Origin: Dimorphilus gyrociliatus | Lineage: Eukaryota > Annelida > Polychaeta > Dinophilidae | DNA: 64,000 nucleotides | Direction of reading: 5' to 3' | Assembly (NCBI GenBank): GCA_904063045.1 | Contig: CAJFCJ010000019.1 | Coordinates: 796,570-860,569 of the forward strand | Shown: positions 37,904-48,670 of the stretch, piece after piece | Layout of the letters: the number at the start of each line of letters is the position of its first letter | How positions within the stretch are numbered: position 1 is the first letter of the stretch | Notes under the pieces: generated by a model | Database searches by the model: none | Seen by the model: only the letters and a program-made list of their open reading frames with translations | Told to the model about the DNA's origin: nothing | Made by a program: the position numbers and the translations under genes

Positions 37904-40900
37904 CTAATATATATATGCGAGTGTATGCTGTTCCCAGTGAATTCGATTAGGATTGTTCGAAATCGATATATATGTTATACAGCCGTGCATCTATAAGAAT
38001 TTTTTTTTATAATATACGATATAGAAATTTAACACGCAGCGTTCATCAATTGAAAAAAATTGATAACTCACTAATTAAAGTTCCCAGTCTTAGGGTCTTT
38101 ATTGTTCTGCGGTGACGGTGGACAAATGTTCACCATAGGAGCTCCTCCTGCTCCAATTCTCATATGTGCTGGAGGAAAACTAGTTGGGAATTGCTCCCTC
38201 ATATCCAGTTGCGATTGTTCTTCTTTATTATTCTGATTTAAAAAACCGGAAATTAGTCGGTTAGGAAAGCTTTTGTACAAAGAACAAAAGGATAGATTCA
38301 GCCATTAGATGAAGAGTTTTAAAAAATTGCTAATTGGCTAAAAAAGAAGAGAACTCGTTAAAGCATGCGAACCGCCAGCGTTGAAAAGAGGAAAAAAAGT
38401 AGAAAATAAAGTAATTATTAATCGGATGTGCATTAATCAAAGCGTACTTCGACCTGTGCAACGTGAGAATGACTGTCAAATTGTTGGGCAACTTCGTCTT
38501 TCACCTCCTGCCGTCTCTAAAAAACACGACATAACCACTACTACAACTTTTGTTGGAAGGGGTAGGGAGATAATGATTTTGTTATATTGAATGATTATGA
38601 TTAAGGGCTGATATGCCATGCTAATCTACAATGATTTTAAGCCCATATAAACAAACCTTTTCTTCTTCTTCATCAGCTTCCTCTTCGGCAGCGGTTAATT
38701 CCTGAGCATTTGCCAAGTTATCGACGGCGATAGCCAAGAAAACGTTGAGCAGTGTGTAGTTGCCAAATAATACGAGAACGATGAAATATGAGCAATAGAC
38801 CATTCCTCCACCATGAATTCCTCCCTGAGACTGTATGCCGTTGTACATAACTTCGTTCCAATCTTCTCCAGTTAGTATTTGGAAGACTGTTAACAAGGCT
38901 ATAGGGAACGTATCGAAGTTACTAGAGGGTCTGCCTCCTGGAAAATTCCATTCTCCTCCAAATAGCTGCATCCCGAGTAGAGCGAATATAAGAATAAACA
39001 AGAAGAGAAGGAACAAGAGCGATACGATGGATCGCATGGAATTGAGCAATGATACAACGAGGTTCCTCAATGATGCCCAATACCTAATGCGAATTAGGAG
39101 AAAAAAATAATCGATTATACAAATTCGTTGCACGTTATTGCTAAACACACGCAATATTAATAGGGAAATATACGACGCATTGTAATAAGCGTTGTATAGG
39201 ATGTTTACTTATTCGATCGCTTAAACGATGCGTCGTTTCTTTTTTTATAGAAGAAAAAAATAAAAATAAAAAATTATAGAAGGTTTTTAAGTCACAACAA
39301 CAACCTGGTAACTTTGAATATTCTTAGTAATCTGAGGGAGCGAAGGACACTAATCCCGAAAGAAGTTGAGTTGAACTGGTTGTAGATAACTTCGATGATC
39401 GAACCGAATATTACCTGAAAACCGTGCTAATTTACAGACAACACTAAAGGGAAAATAAACCGTAGATTGTTTTTTATTTCATATTTTTTTTAAAGGGAAA
39501 GAGGCATCAATATGGTAATAGAGATTAGGGATTCTAATACAGTTAAGGGACTGTAAGTAAGGGAAGGTAGGTGCGCAATTCGCTAACGATGACGAAGATC
39601 AATTCGTTCTGTTATTTACAAAAGCTCCCGTCATCTTTAGACGTCCCTCTTGCTCTCTCTCTCTCTCTCTCTCTCTCAGGCTTTCTGTCTTTCTTTTTTT
39701 CTCTCTCTCATTCACTCACTCACCCAGTCACTCACTTACTCAGTCACTCATTCTCTTTCTCTCTTTCCCTCTCCCTCTCTCTCTCTCTAATGGTATTTGC
39801 CTTTTTCTCTTTCAATAGAGAAATTATCATTTATGTGAAATTTTTGAAAACACGGCAAAAAAATAAGTAACAATGTATGTTGTTGGTTTTGTTTACATGC
39901 AGAAAAGGGATAAAATAATGAAAGAAAGAAGACAAAGTTAAGAAGAAGATTGAAAAAAATAGCAATTATAGTAATAATAATAATTCATGCACAACACTTT
40001 GTCTGTGCACGCACCTCGTCACTTTGAATATCCTGAGAAGCCGTAAAGCGCGTAGCACCGACACGCCGAATGACGTGTCCGAGCGGAATTCCGACCAGAT
40101 CACTTCGAATACACTGCCCACGATGACCTAACGCGGTGCATATTTAATAATACGAATGTTTTTTGTTTGTTTGTTTGTTTGTTTTTGCTTAAGGAGCGAT
40201 AGAAAAAGGAGAAGAAGCATTTTAACCGTCACCGTTAGAAAAAGGTGATGAATGGTTGCAAAAAACCCTACATTTTTAGTATTATTGTTAGATATAGGCG
40301 TTGTTAAATAATGCAACATTTACTAGCGCATCGACGGACTATATTTTCACCATGGTAACGGTCCCAATGCGCAAAACGTTTGCCCGAATAGGCCAGATTT
40401 TTTTTCTATTACAACTTCTCTACTGAATATATATATATATATATACTTACCACACAGTCGAAGATATTGAACGAAGACTGAAAGTACATATGAAAACCAA
40501 GGCCGTACATTTTGAATATCACCTCAAATATGAAAAGACTGAGGAACACAAACTCTGCAAAGTCTGCAACGCGATATTTATGAATGAAAATTAGTTGAGA
40601 GTAAATCATTCTTTCCTTACATAGAAATTTTGTTAGCCATTCCGGTTGTCCGTAATGTTCGACTGCTACGCAAAATGTATTGAGAAAGACCAGCACTATA
40701 ACCAACCAATAAAACGTTTGGCACTTAACGATCCGTCGAATCGTAAATCTGTTAATAGTTTCCGATTAATTCGTTATCTAATCAAGGGGAATAAAAAGAA
40801 GAAAAATGTAAGAGCAGATCTTTCGTCATACCTAAACGATTTCTCAGCTCTCCAACATCTAGCGCAGCTTCCCTTATTCTGCTTAGATTTAACCCCGTAG

Positions 40901-43900
40901 CCAGGGCGAGAAAACGGACTACCACCCATGTCAGCAAACAATTCCTCGTCGTAGTCATCGGCTTCTAAGTCATCTGTATCTTTACCCTCTTTAATCCGTT
41001 TCATTTTTCTCGTAGCTGCTCTCCTTCGAGCTGTCAACGGAAAGATCAATTACTCACCCACAACATTAAAAACAGTCAGTATGAACTGGGTGGAATATAA
41101 AGGGGTCATCAGATGACGACGTTAAAAGCGTTAAATTTTCACCACCACGTGACCATGGCGTGCAGTGATTCATAAACGGTATACTGTATACTATATGCAT
41201 GTTTTACAAGTAATTGTGCTTGACCACTATATATTACGGGCGGTTCAAGGAGGACCGTTTAACAATTTGCTATAGTAAAGCCGGCGAGGCTTTTTATCAT
41301 AAAAAGTAGATATCAAGGACCAATCGAGTGAGAATTGTTTAAAAATTCGACTTAAGTGAAAATTGAAATATTAAAAAAGTAGTTTTTATATAAAGAAACA
41401 TAAATATATATTAGTATATTATATAAGCCATGTGTATATTTATATACAGTATATATAGTGTAGATATAGTAAATTGAATGATTCATATTTTCTCTATGAT
41501 TAAAATTCAGTATAATTCTATTCAAATTCAAAAGAAATCGGTTTTACTTTATTCTATATATACTTAGTCATATACAGCATACTTAATTTGTATGCATATA
41601 TAGATATCTGTATATAAATATAAACTGCATATGCGTTTCTGTATATATTAATATTATCAGAATCGATTTGTCCTCGTATAACTTATCTTCCAGACTTTAT
41701 TCCTTTTACATGACGTACTCTACATTCTATTCGGAGAAATCTACAATACTAGCCTTTACCTCTCTTTAAGCCACCAAATAAACCTTTTTCTATAATTGCG
41801 AATGAAAAGAATAGATTTAGAACGATTGTGCACACAACAATAACTATTAACATCATGTACAAAGCAAATTTTTTAATTGTTGTTATTATATTATTAGAAG
41901 ATCTTTATTCATTTTAGAAGCCTCTTTGTGAGAGGTTGAAAGAAAGAGTTAATGGGAACGATAGTGGGAAGGGAAAGCATTGAACCAATATAGTTAAGAA
42001 GAATTTAAATAGTAAGGGCGAGGAGAGGGAAGCAGAAGCGTAAGAAAACGATAATGATGATGAAGAAGAAGAAAAAGAAGAGGCTTAATTATTGGGAGAA
42101 AACGATTAATGATGGAAATATAAAGGCAGCGAAACAGAAAAAAAAAAGAGGGAAAGAAGGAGAAGAATCAGCAATAGTAGCAGCAAAAACGGCAGCAGTA
42201 ATAGCAGACGATGAGAAAGATTTTAAAAAGAATGAAGTAAAAAAAGAGAAAAAAAAGAAAGAAAGAAAAAAAAGATGTATGAGAATACGACTTGTATGAT
42301 AAAAAAAAAGATAGAAATAAAATATTCGCTTATTTGAAATACCTTCCATTATTTTCGCCTTATCCTCCTCGCTTGTCCGTTCTTCATTCAATATGACTTC
42401 CTCTGAGAATCGAAATGTCAAATGAGAAGGAGATAATTAGCCGAAGCTTTTTTCTATAATGAAACGCACCTGCTTTGCAGATCCATTCTAAATAACCATT
42501 TAGTTCTCGTTCAGTTTGCTGTTGCTTGCGTAATTTCAGAAAAGCTCGACGATTTTCGACACGCTCTCTTTCCTTAGCGAATTCCCTGTACGGAATTGTA
42601 TTGATTTTTTTAGTTACGCGTCGCGAATATATCGTGTAGCGCATTAACTATGGAGAAACCGCCTTTTTTTTTTCCTCTTTCTAAAAAGATGAAAAATAAA
42701 TGGAATAGGAATTGCCATCTTGTAGTTCGGAAATGTAAGTTAAGTGTATAAGGAGATCTTTTGTTATTCGCTGGAGGTTGCGGCATTGTATTGGCGCAGT
42801 GCAGTTGGCACAAACAAATCAATGAATGCGGCAGCTGAGTGTAGTTTTGCAGTTGGCCTATTTCGCAAGAGCGACACTCACCCACTTAAAACACCGAGAA
42901 CGAGATTAAGCATGAAGAATGATCCAAGAATAATCAGGGGGAAAAAGTAAATCCAAGTAAAGTTCGGTCCTACGGCATCATTCGTATAATAGAGAACGGA
43001 AGTCCAACCCTCCATAGTAATGCACTGAAAAACGGTCAACATAGCGAATCCTATATTATCGAATGACGTTATTCCGTAATTTGGCCCTTCCCAATAAGAT
43101 CGACATCTCGATCCTTCCGGACAAACAAAACCAGTTACAGACTTCTCTTTGCTGCTCGTCGATTGCATACAAGGTGTAACATTCTCTTCGCCCGCCAAAT
43201 CAAATTCATCTTCCATATGAGTGTTCGATGTATTTTCATATCTGCAGGCCGTGTGAAAAGCACCGCTGTAAAACTCTAGGCCTATGATAGCGAAGATGAC
43301 GATGGCGAAGAGCACCAAGAGGGCGATTTGAGCCAGCGGCGCCATAGCTCGGATGATCGATTTGAGCACAACTTGAAGACCTGTTTAAAGATGCGTATAA
43401 TTAAAGTGGAGAAAAATATGGCCCATATAAAGAGAATGAAGAACTTTAAACAAAGAAAGCACACAAGGTTCATTTGATAGGAAAACAGAAATTTTCCATC
43501 ACCCGATAACAACAGCGACATGCACGAAAAGTTATTAAATTCCGCTCGTATTTCTATTTCTTAGATAGATGAATTTATTGCATGCTTTAAACCACAAAAT
43601 GCTGTCATTTCTAATCATTTTTTTTTCTCTCCCTTCCGTCTTTCATTCTCGTGTTGTTTTTATGTTTTAAAATCCTTAATAAAAGTATAAAGACAAAACT
43701 AGTATTGTATCAATAACCCGCTAGATATATTTATACACTTGATAACCATTACAAAAGAAGATTGTTACATAAAAAAAAATACGGAATCTTTAAATGAAAC
43801 AAAAAAAAAGAAGAAAAAGAATGAAAAGAGACAAGAGAATTCGAAAGAAATAGAATTAATGCATATAATACAATTTTGTTTTTTTTTTTATTTGTTTGTA

Positions 43901-45813
43901 CAAGATCATTTAGAGAAGGAGGGAGAGAGATTGTAAAGATATTTCTTTTTTATTCATTTGTTTTTATTTTTTTAAAAAAAAAATAAAAAAAGACTTTCAC
44001 CCCTTCATGCAATTCCCTTTTGATTTATAAAGGTACCAACTGGGTATCCCAGACACCAGCTTGAGGGGTCTGAGGACTCGAATAGCTCGGAGTATTCTTA
44101 AATTAAATTTTTTACTATCGCTATCCAAAACAATAGTGACTAACCTAAAAGGGAAAATGAAAGGGGTAATGGTTGTGGAAGGTTAAAATACTAAACATAA
44201 AAGGGTGTATAATAGATACACGCGTATGAATAAGAATACAAAGTTATAAAAATAATAATAATAATCATCATCATTATAAAAAAATATCCGTGAAGACGTA
44301 GGTTGGAACTAGGGCTAAAGGTGTGGGTGGTGATGGGGGAGGGAAAAGGGGTTATAAAAACACAAGTGGAAAAAAAAACTGTATAGGACGACGTCGACCA
44401 CTGGATTGCTTACTTTCGAAGCCTGTCACCAGTTTGAGAGGCCTTAATACTCTGATAGCCCGCAGAGCAGCCTGATCAAACCTCGGAATGAAGAGGGAAC
44501 ACAGCCTGAAAACGTAGGAAGAATTTATACGTTATAGAATCGTTAGCACTTTTTTTTTCATCGTATCGATCATTGGTCGTCGGCTGACAGTTTGCTCTTT
44601 TCTCGATAAGGAGGTAAAAGTTTACTTGACATATTTTATTATTAACAATAATAGTAATAATAATAAGACCGCTATCATAATTATTATTCTTCCTATAATA
44701 AAAGGCTAGAGCATGCGAAAAAGAATTTTAACTCACCCGGTTACTACTACTATAAAATCCATTATATTCCAAACGTTCCTAAGATAAGCTCCTTTATGCA
44801 ATACGAATCCTAAAGCAACTATCTTCAGTAAAGCTTCCACGCAAAAAATTCCTAGAAAGTACACTTCAGTTTCCTCCTGCAGAAATTAGAAGGTACGTAA
44901 ATAGAGGGAGGAGAAAGAGAAACGTGTCAAAGAGCGTACCAATTGTATGGCAAGAACGGTCTTGTCCCCTTTCGGCAAATGTTCTTCGAGAGCCAAAACG
45001 ATACAATTGGCGATGATTGTAAGTAGCACCATATATTCGAAAGGCTTACACCGAAGTTAAGGTTAATTACAATAGAAAAATCGTAGTAAAATACTACATT
45101 GAGAGTATATATACAGTAAATTATGTATACATTTTATGAATAGTCTATATAGTCCAACTATAAAAAATGAAAATTATGTCTAGAAACGTAAGCGTTCGTA
45201 AGCGTCTAAATGTTCGTCTACAAACGGCCATGCATCTACGAATGTTTGTACACAAAATCACCAGACACACAATATTATAAATGAAATATTAGAATGAAAA
45301 CACGCTTTGTGCATCAAACGCATGTCATCAAATATATATAAACGTATATTGTAGGGGTCTAGGAGCAAAAAGAGAAAAAAACAGGATAGATAAGAATAAA
45401 TAGGCCAATAGAATGGGCGATGGTATGAATATTTTAAAAAGAAGGCTGAAACTGCTAGCGTTCGATCGATATCGGACGGCGAGCGCTCTGCAGAACTTAA
45501 GCTTCTTTTTATTTTGAAAAACGTTTAACGGATAACCGCGGAGAGTAATTAGAACGTTATGCGAGAGGCAAGCCAATCGATATACACTGCAACAGGTGCG
45601 CGTTTGAAAATGACACGTTCTGGAATGCATGAATTACCCAAAACTATATCCACATATATGTGCACATGCCGTATCTATACATGAATGTTCTGGCTATAAA
45701 TATATACAAAGCTTGTATAAATTGAATATATATATATATATATATACACTTAGTACATAACTGTATATACATATTAACCTTTCCGCTCCTCATATACACT
45801 AAACGTAAGTAGA

Positions 45814-45850
<37 letters not shown>

Positions 45851-45871
45851 ATACGTATATATTTATACATA

Positions 45872-45909
<38 letters not shown>

Positions 45910-46193
45910 CACACTCATACTTAGTAACTGCTGTGTATAAATATGTAAATTATATAAAAGCGAACAACTGAACAAAAAGGATATCCCCATTCGATAATGG
46001 TCTTGGCGTATTTGCGGATAAAGTTGTCCTCGGAGAAAATGAAGAGCGAGCGAGCATTCGACAGGCCGATACCGGGAAGAGAAAAAGCATTTGCTCGTCG
46101 AGCAACATTTCGAAGAGACGTTTCGGCCGAGGCGGATGCTGCCGGACCTCTTCCTGTCGATTCTTCTGTTGCGGCAGCTGTTAAGTTGGCCAT
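26777..46193 (-). CDS. Voltage-gated calcium channel alpha-1 subunit, Cav2 type
   Basis: Exons (5' to 3'): 46193-45985, 45045-44940, 44876-44737, [44505-44414 or 44144-44041], 43380-42882, 42585-42470, 42402-42343, 41030-40832, 40748-40621, 40563-40451, [40127-40015 or 39414-39305], 39083-38657, 38516-38454, 38232-38072, 37146-37055, 36946-36838, 36729-36540, [36219-36113 or 35823-35717], 35463-35361, 35295-34789, 34730-34566, [34440-34330 or 34025-33903], 32467-32384, 30975-29983, 29541-29493, 29445-29366, 29055-28940, 27778-27342, 27105-26777; about 1969 aa. It has four repeats of six segments. Pore glutamates are TMEGW (about 306), LTGEDW, QTGEGW and ATGENW, i.e. EEEE. The beta-binding AID is [15 protein letters not shown]. 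An EF-hand and an IQ-like [10 protein letters not shown] follow. LPAVPP and the terminal DDEDWC mark the presynaptic Cav2 class. The linker exons 13-15 and the four C-terminal exons 29541-27342 are least certain. Confidence 0.95.
27779..28939 (-). other. Long Cav2 intron in the C-terminal region
   Basis: 1161 bases. Holds AT repeats (28806-28850), and an NRF1-like half match TGCGCATGCG at 28404-28413. Open frames here are short and lysine-rich and not convincing. Confidence 0.5.
30976..32383 (-). other. Long Cav2 intron before the IVS4 exon
   Basis: 1408 bases, AT-rich with scattered AAT runs. No second copy of the IVS3 or IVS4 exon is visible here. Confidence 0.55.
32468..33902 (-). other. 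Long Cav2 intron after the duplicated exon 22
   Basis: 1435 bases. Contains an AAT triplet repeat (about 33748-33770) and CT-rich stretches (32750-32800). I looked for a third exon 22 copy and found none. Confidence 0.55.
33903..34025 (-). CDS. Cav2 alternative exon 22b (IVS1-S2)
   Basis: 123 bases, phase 0 both sides. Encodes [20 protein letters not shown] then [21 protein letters not shown]. Strong acceptor (TTGGTTTTCAG). Because both copies are multiples of three, splicing in both would stay in frame but duplicate S2. Confidence 0.8.
34330..34440 (-). CDS. Cav2 alternative exon 22a (IVS1-S2)
   Basis: 111 bases, phase 0 both sides. Encodes [19 protein letters not shown] then [18 protein letters not shown]. 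The acceptor reads AAGTGCAG, with a weak pyrimidine tract. Confidence 0.8.
35717..35823 (-). CDS. Cav2 alternative exon 18b (IIIS2-S3)
   Basis: 107 bases, identical length and phases to 18a. Encodes [20 protein letters not shown] then [15 protein letters not shown]. Donor AC|GTAAGT. The two copies differ at about a third of residues. Confidence 0.85.
36113..36219 (-). CDS. Cav2 alternative exon 18a (IIIS2-S3)
   Basis: 107 bases, phase 0 in and 2 out. Encodes [20 protein letters not shown] then [15 protein letters not shown]. Donor GT|GTAAGT. Confidence 0.85.
37685..37736. repeat. GTCT/CT microsatellite
   Basis: CTGT/CTCT units read directly in the intron between Cav2 exons 14 and 15. Confidence 0.85.
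37871..37912. repeat. AT microsatellite
   Basis: Nearly pure AT dinucleotides. Confidence 0.85.
39305..39414 (-). CDS. Cav2 alternative exon 11b (IIS3-S4)
   Basis: 110 bases, same phases as 11a. Encodes [18 protein letters not shown] then [16 protein letters not shown]. It differs from 11a mainly in S3 and the S3-S4 loop, which is one residue shorter. The donor (AG|GTTGTT) is weaker than that of 11a. Confidence 0.85.
39652..39787. repeat. CT-rich microsatellite between duplicated exons 11a and 11b
   Basis: Two CT arrays flanking a CACTCA-rich section. It lies in the 600-base intron separating the two IIS3-S4 exons, together with a TTTG repeat at about 40158-40183. Confidence 0.8.
40015..40127 (-). 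CDS. Cav2 alternative exon 11a (IIS3-S4)
   Basis: 113 bases, phase 0 in and 2 out. Encodes [19 protein letters not shown] then [16 protein letters not shown]. Flanked by AG acceptor (GCGTTAG) and GTGCGT donor. Confidence 0.85.
41031..42342 (-). other. Long Cav2 intron in the I-II linker
   Basis: 1312 bases with purine-rich DNA (about 41930-42300) and ATATACAGTATAT-type words (41178-41190, 41441-41458). No coding signal beyond low-complexity Lys/Glu frames. Confidence 0.55.
44041..44144 (-). CDS. Cav2 alternative exon 4b (IS3-S4)
   Basis: 104 bases, same phases as exon 4a, 269 bases downstream of it. Encodes [21 protein letters not shown] plus GIPS, with a full set of four arginines and a lysine in S4. 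Including both copies would shift the frame. Confidence 0.85.
44414..44505 (-). CDS. Cav2 alternative exon 4a (IS3-S4)
   Basis: 92 bases, phase 2 in and 1 out. Encodes [18 protein letters not shown], an S4 helix in which the first gating arginine position is alanine. Acceptor TTTTCAG, donor A|GTAAGC. The length equals the corresponding vertebrate Cav2 exon as I remember it. Predicted to be mutually exclusive with 44144-44041. Confidence 0.85.
45046..45984 (-). other. Cav2 intron 1, candidate minor-class (U12) intron
   Basis: Begins ATATCCTTTTTG, a match to the U12-type AT donor ATATCCTT, and has CCTTAAC (45062-45056) close to its 3' end, matching the U12 branch site TTCCTTAAC. Frame preservation fixes the 3' end after TGTAA (45046), giving AT-AA ends. 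It sits just before IS1, where vertebrate Cav and Nav genes have an intron. The intron also contains long AT repeats. Confidence 0.7.
45725..45906. repeat. AT microsatellite cluster in Cav2 intron 1
   Basis: Three AT arrays (45725-45746, 45812-45838, 45875-45904) with short interruptions. Confidence 0.85.
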
Positions 46194-46327
46194 CCTGTAT
46201 ATAAGATCGGAGTCAGGGCGTCATTTTGACGCCATTTTTCTCAACGTTCTGTACATCGCAAAACGCGCGTACGCACGCACTCGTAGCACTGTCTAACGAA
46301 TACTGCGCCGCCGCTGTCCTATCGTCA

Positions 46328-46351
46328 TTGGCTTGCGCATGCGCAAGCCAA
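46328..46351. promoter_or_regulatory. 24-base perfect palindrome with NRF1-like core
   Basis: Both strands read TTGGCTTGCGCATG then CGCAAGCCAA across the centre, with core TGCGCATGCGCA, an ideal NRF1 site. It lies 135 bases upstream of the Cav2 start codon. Confidence 0.65.
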
Positions 46352-48251
46352 ACTTATTAGGCCTGTATGGCTTTTTCGTGAGTAAGGGATGTGTCGATTG
46401 TTCGAAATGAGGTGGACGGCTTCACTGAATAATTGGCTATTTGCATACTAGGCTATAATATCTTGAAATGACAAGTTTCGTTAGATTTACGCAAAATGTA
46501 AATTTGAAAAGACGCCCAGACCCCCTTCAGCTGTTGTTCCATGCTTTTACAAAGCGAATATACTGATCGATAAAAAAAAATTGCGCGTCTAAACAACTAA
46601 CCTACCCTCTCTAAACTGTCAGCGTCATCTGACGCACTTATATGGTTAAAACCTAACTTTTATTTTTTTTTTAGTTAATACAGGTGCTCCTTTTGAAGAA
46701 AACTATAAACTCTAGGTGTCACTAGTAGTCGAGCGGTGTCGCAGTTGTTATTCCATGAGTTTTTAATAAGGTAGATTATTTAAATGGTAAATACATGCAT
46801 CGATGAAACTGCTTAGCAATTCGTAGAAAAAAGGTTGAAAACTTAGGGGGAAAGAAAGCCCTGAGGTCATGGGAGCTGCGACAACGTCATTGTGTTGCCG
46901 TAGACCAGAAAGCTACGGTAACAAATTGCAGCCGTGGGCGTCTAGGCCCTTTTTAACGCACCTTATCAAGGCGTTGCGAGGAGGCGAATTTCGTTGTCGA
47001 CATTTCTCTAATTCGCCACCTATAATTTCTTTTGTACCTACTCACTCGGGATAATGTTTAACCGTCTTCATTTTCGTCTGAACTTCCACACATGTTCGTA
47101 GGTCAGACGTATCCACCGCTCTCCTTCTTGATACAGGCGGAGGGTGGCTGGCGGCACTGTCCTCTTCGGGTTGCGCATAGCGGTTATTACGACGGCTGTC
47201 CCTGTTGGCTGAACGAGGAACATTATAAACTAACAGTGACAAAACTTGTGACACTCATCTATTGGTTGTAAATACAGCGTCACTAACGGAAATTGACGCT
47301 CTCGCAAGCAAAGTAAACGTCCTCACAAACGCATGCACGGAACGCTGTACTTCACTTAAAGAGTTAAAATGAACAAATTCCATCTGTTTTATCGATGAGG
47401 CGGCGTTTCTCCAAGGAATCGATCTTAGAAAGTTAAAGTTTACACGCCTATTCCGTTACCATCGGACGTCGACGTCAATTCTCACAAGTCGTCAAAATGA
47501 TTTGTTTAAATAAAAGCAACTCTCTTTCAAAGAACAACCTGTAGTTTTTTTTTTTTAAACTCATGATACAAATGATTAATATTTTTAGCCTTATTAAAAA
47601 ATAAAAACAAAACGCTTCCATATTTTCTCATTTCCTACGTGACTATCATCTTTGAAAGCGAAACCGAGTTAATAGGCGTATAGTGAATCGCGTTATAAAA
47701 AGGCTAAGGACTCGCAAACTTTGACAGAACAAGAGGAAAAACACAGGAAAGGAGAGAGGAAAAGGAACAGGAAGAATAAAGAAAGAGTCAGATAGAATAT
47801 AGAGACAAACAATTAGAAAAAGAGAATTAGAGCAGAAATAGAAAGAGACATGGTGAGAGAAGAGGTTTCCTTTTTGGCCTTCTCTTTCTAATTCCGTGTT
47901 GACTGTACTGTCACGTTGGGAAAAAGCATCTTTGCATATTTCAGAGGGGTTACCTCCGTAAATTGGAATCATACAAAAACAGTTCGCGGTAGATACCTGT
48001 TGGTAGCATCTTCACAACGTCCGATAGCGATTGACGCGATCGGCGTTCGGTGAGCGTCATTTTGTCAAGTCGGACGCCATCGAAGCGACGTTTGAACGCC
48101 TCCCGTTCCGCCCAAGCGCCATCTGGACGAGATTTGATTGCATTTCGAATTTATTCCTCATTCATCAACACACGATCGGGGCACTTCCTTATATACAGAC
48201 CGCCTTACGTGTAGTCATAAAATATTCATATAGGCTAGATTCAGATGAAAT

Positions 48252-48261
48252 ACGCCACCTG
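48252..48261 (-). promoter_or_regulatory. CTCF-core-like motif (reverse strand CAGGTGGCGT)
   Basis: ACGCCACCTG on the plus strand within the region upstream of Cav2. Confidence 0.35.
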
Positions 48262-48509
48262 GCGACTGTCTGTTCCAGGTAAGGCAAATCGGATTGCGCA
48301 AAACGCGCCGGCAACGTAGCGCGTCTATATTTCGCATTATAAAAGCCTCTAATGCGTTTTATTTGTCGACTGCCGGAGCAGTGAGAGAAAATAGTATAGA
48401 GAGTGCACGGTCAGTGAGGCGTGCGTAAGACGAGTCTTTTCTCTTTTTTTTTTCTCGTTTTCTCTTTAATCCGTTCTCTCTCTCGCACACTCATTTACTC
48501 GGTCCCTCT

Positions 48510-48670
48510 TTCTTCCTTTCCCCCTCTCTCTCTCTCTCTCGCCTCTCGCTCTCTCTCTCTCTCTTTGACTATTTCTTCTATTCTCTCTCCTTCTCATTCG
48601 CTCTTTATTTTCTTTTTTTTTTTACCGACTTCCCACTCTGTTTTTTCTCCCTTTTTTCTCTCAGTCACTT
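48510..48670. repeat. CT-rich low-complexity region
   Basis: CT dinucleotide and CTTT-rich sequence. The open plus frame at 48421-48672 is a by-product (Ser/Leu/Phe only). Confidence 0.8.

Larger units (their letters stand above)
37147..38071 (-). other. Cav2 intron rich in microsatellites
   Basis: 925 bases containing GTCT and CT repeats (37685-37736) and a long AT repeat (37871-37912). Confidence 0.6.

Noticed and set aside
42054-42421. Lys-rich (+) and Phe/Ser-rich (-) frames near Cav2 exon 7
   Set aside because: Low-complexity purine-rich intron DNA; only the 60-base exon 42402-42343 is coding.
46869-47254. Short open frames in the more GC-rich DNA upstream of Cav2
   Set aside because: No homology, no consistent splice chain, and overlapping frames on both strands; 5' UTR or regulatory DNA is more likely.
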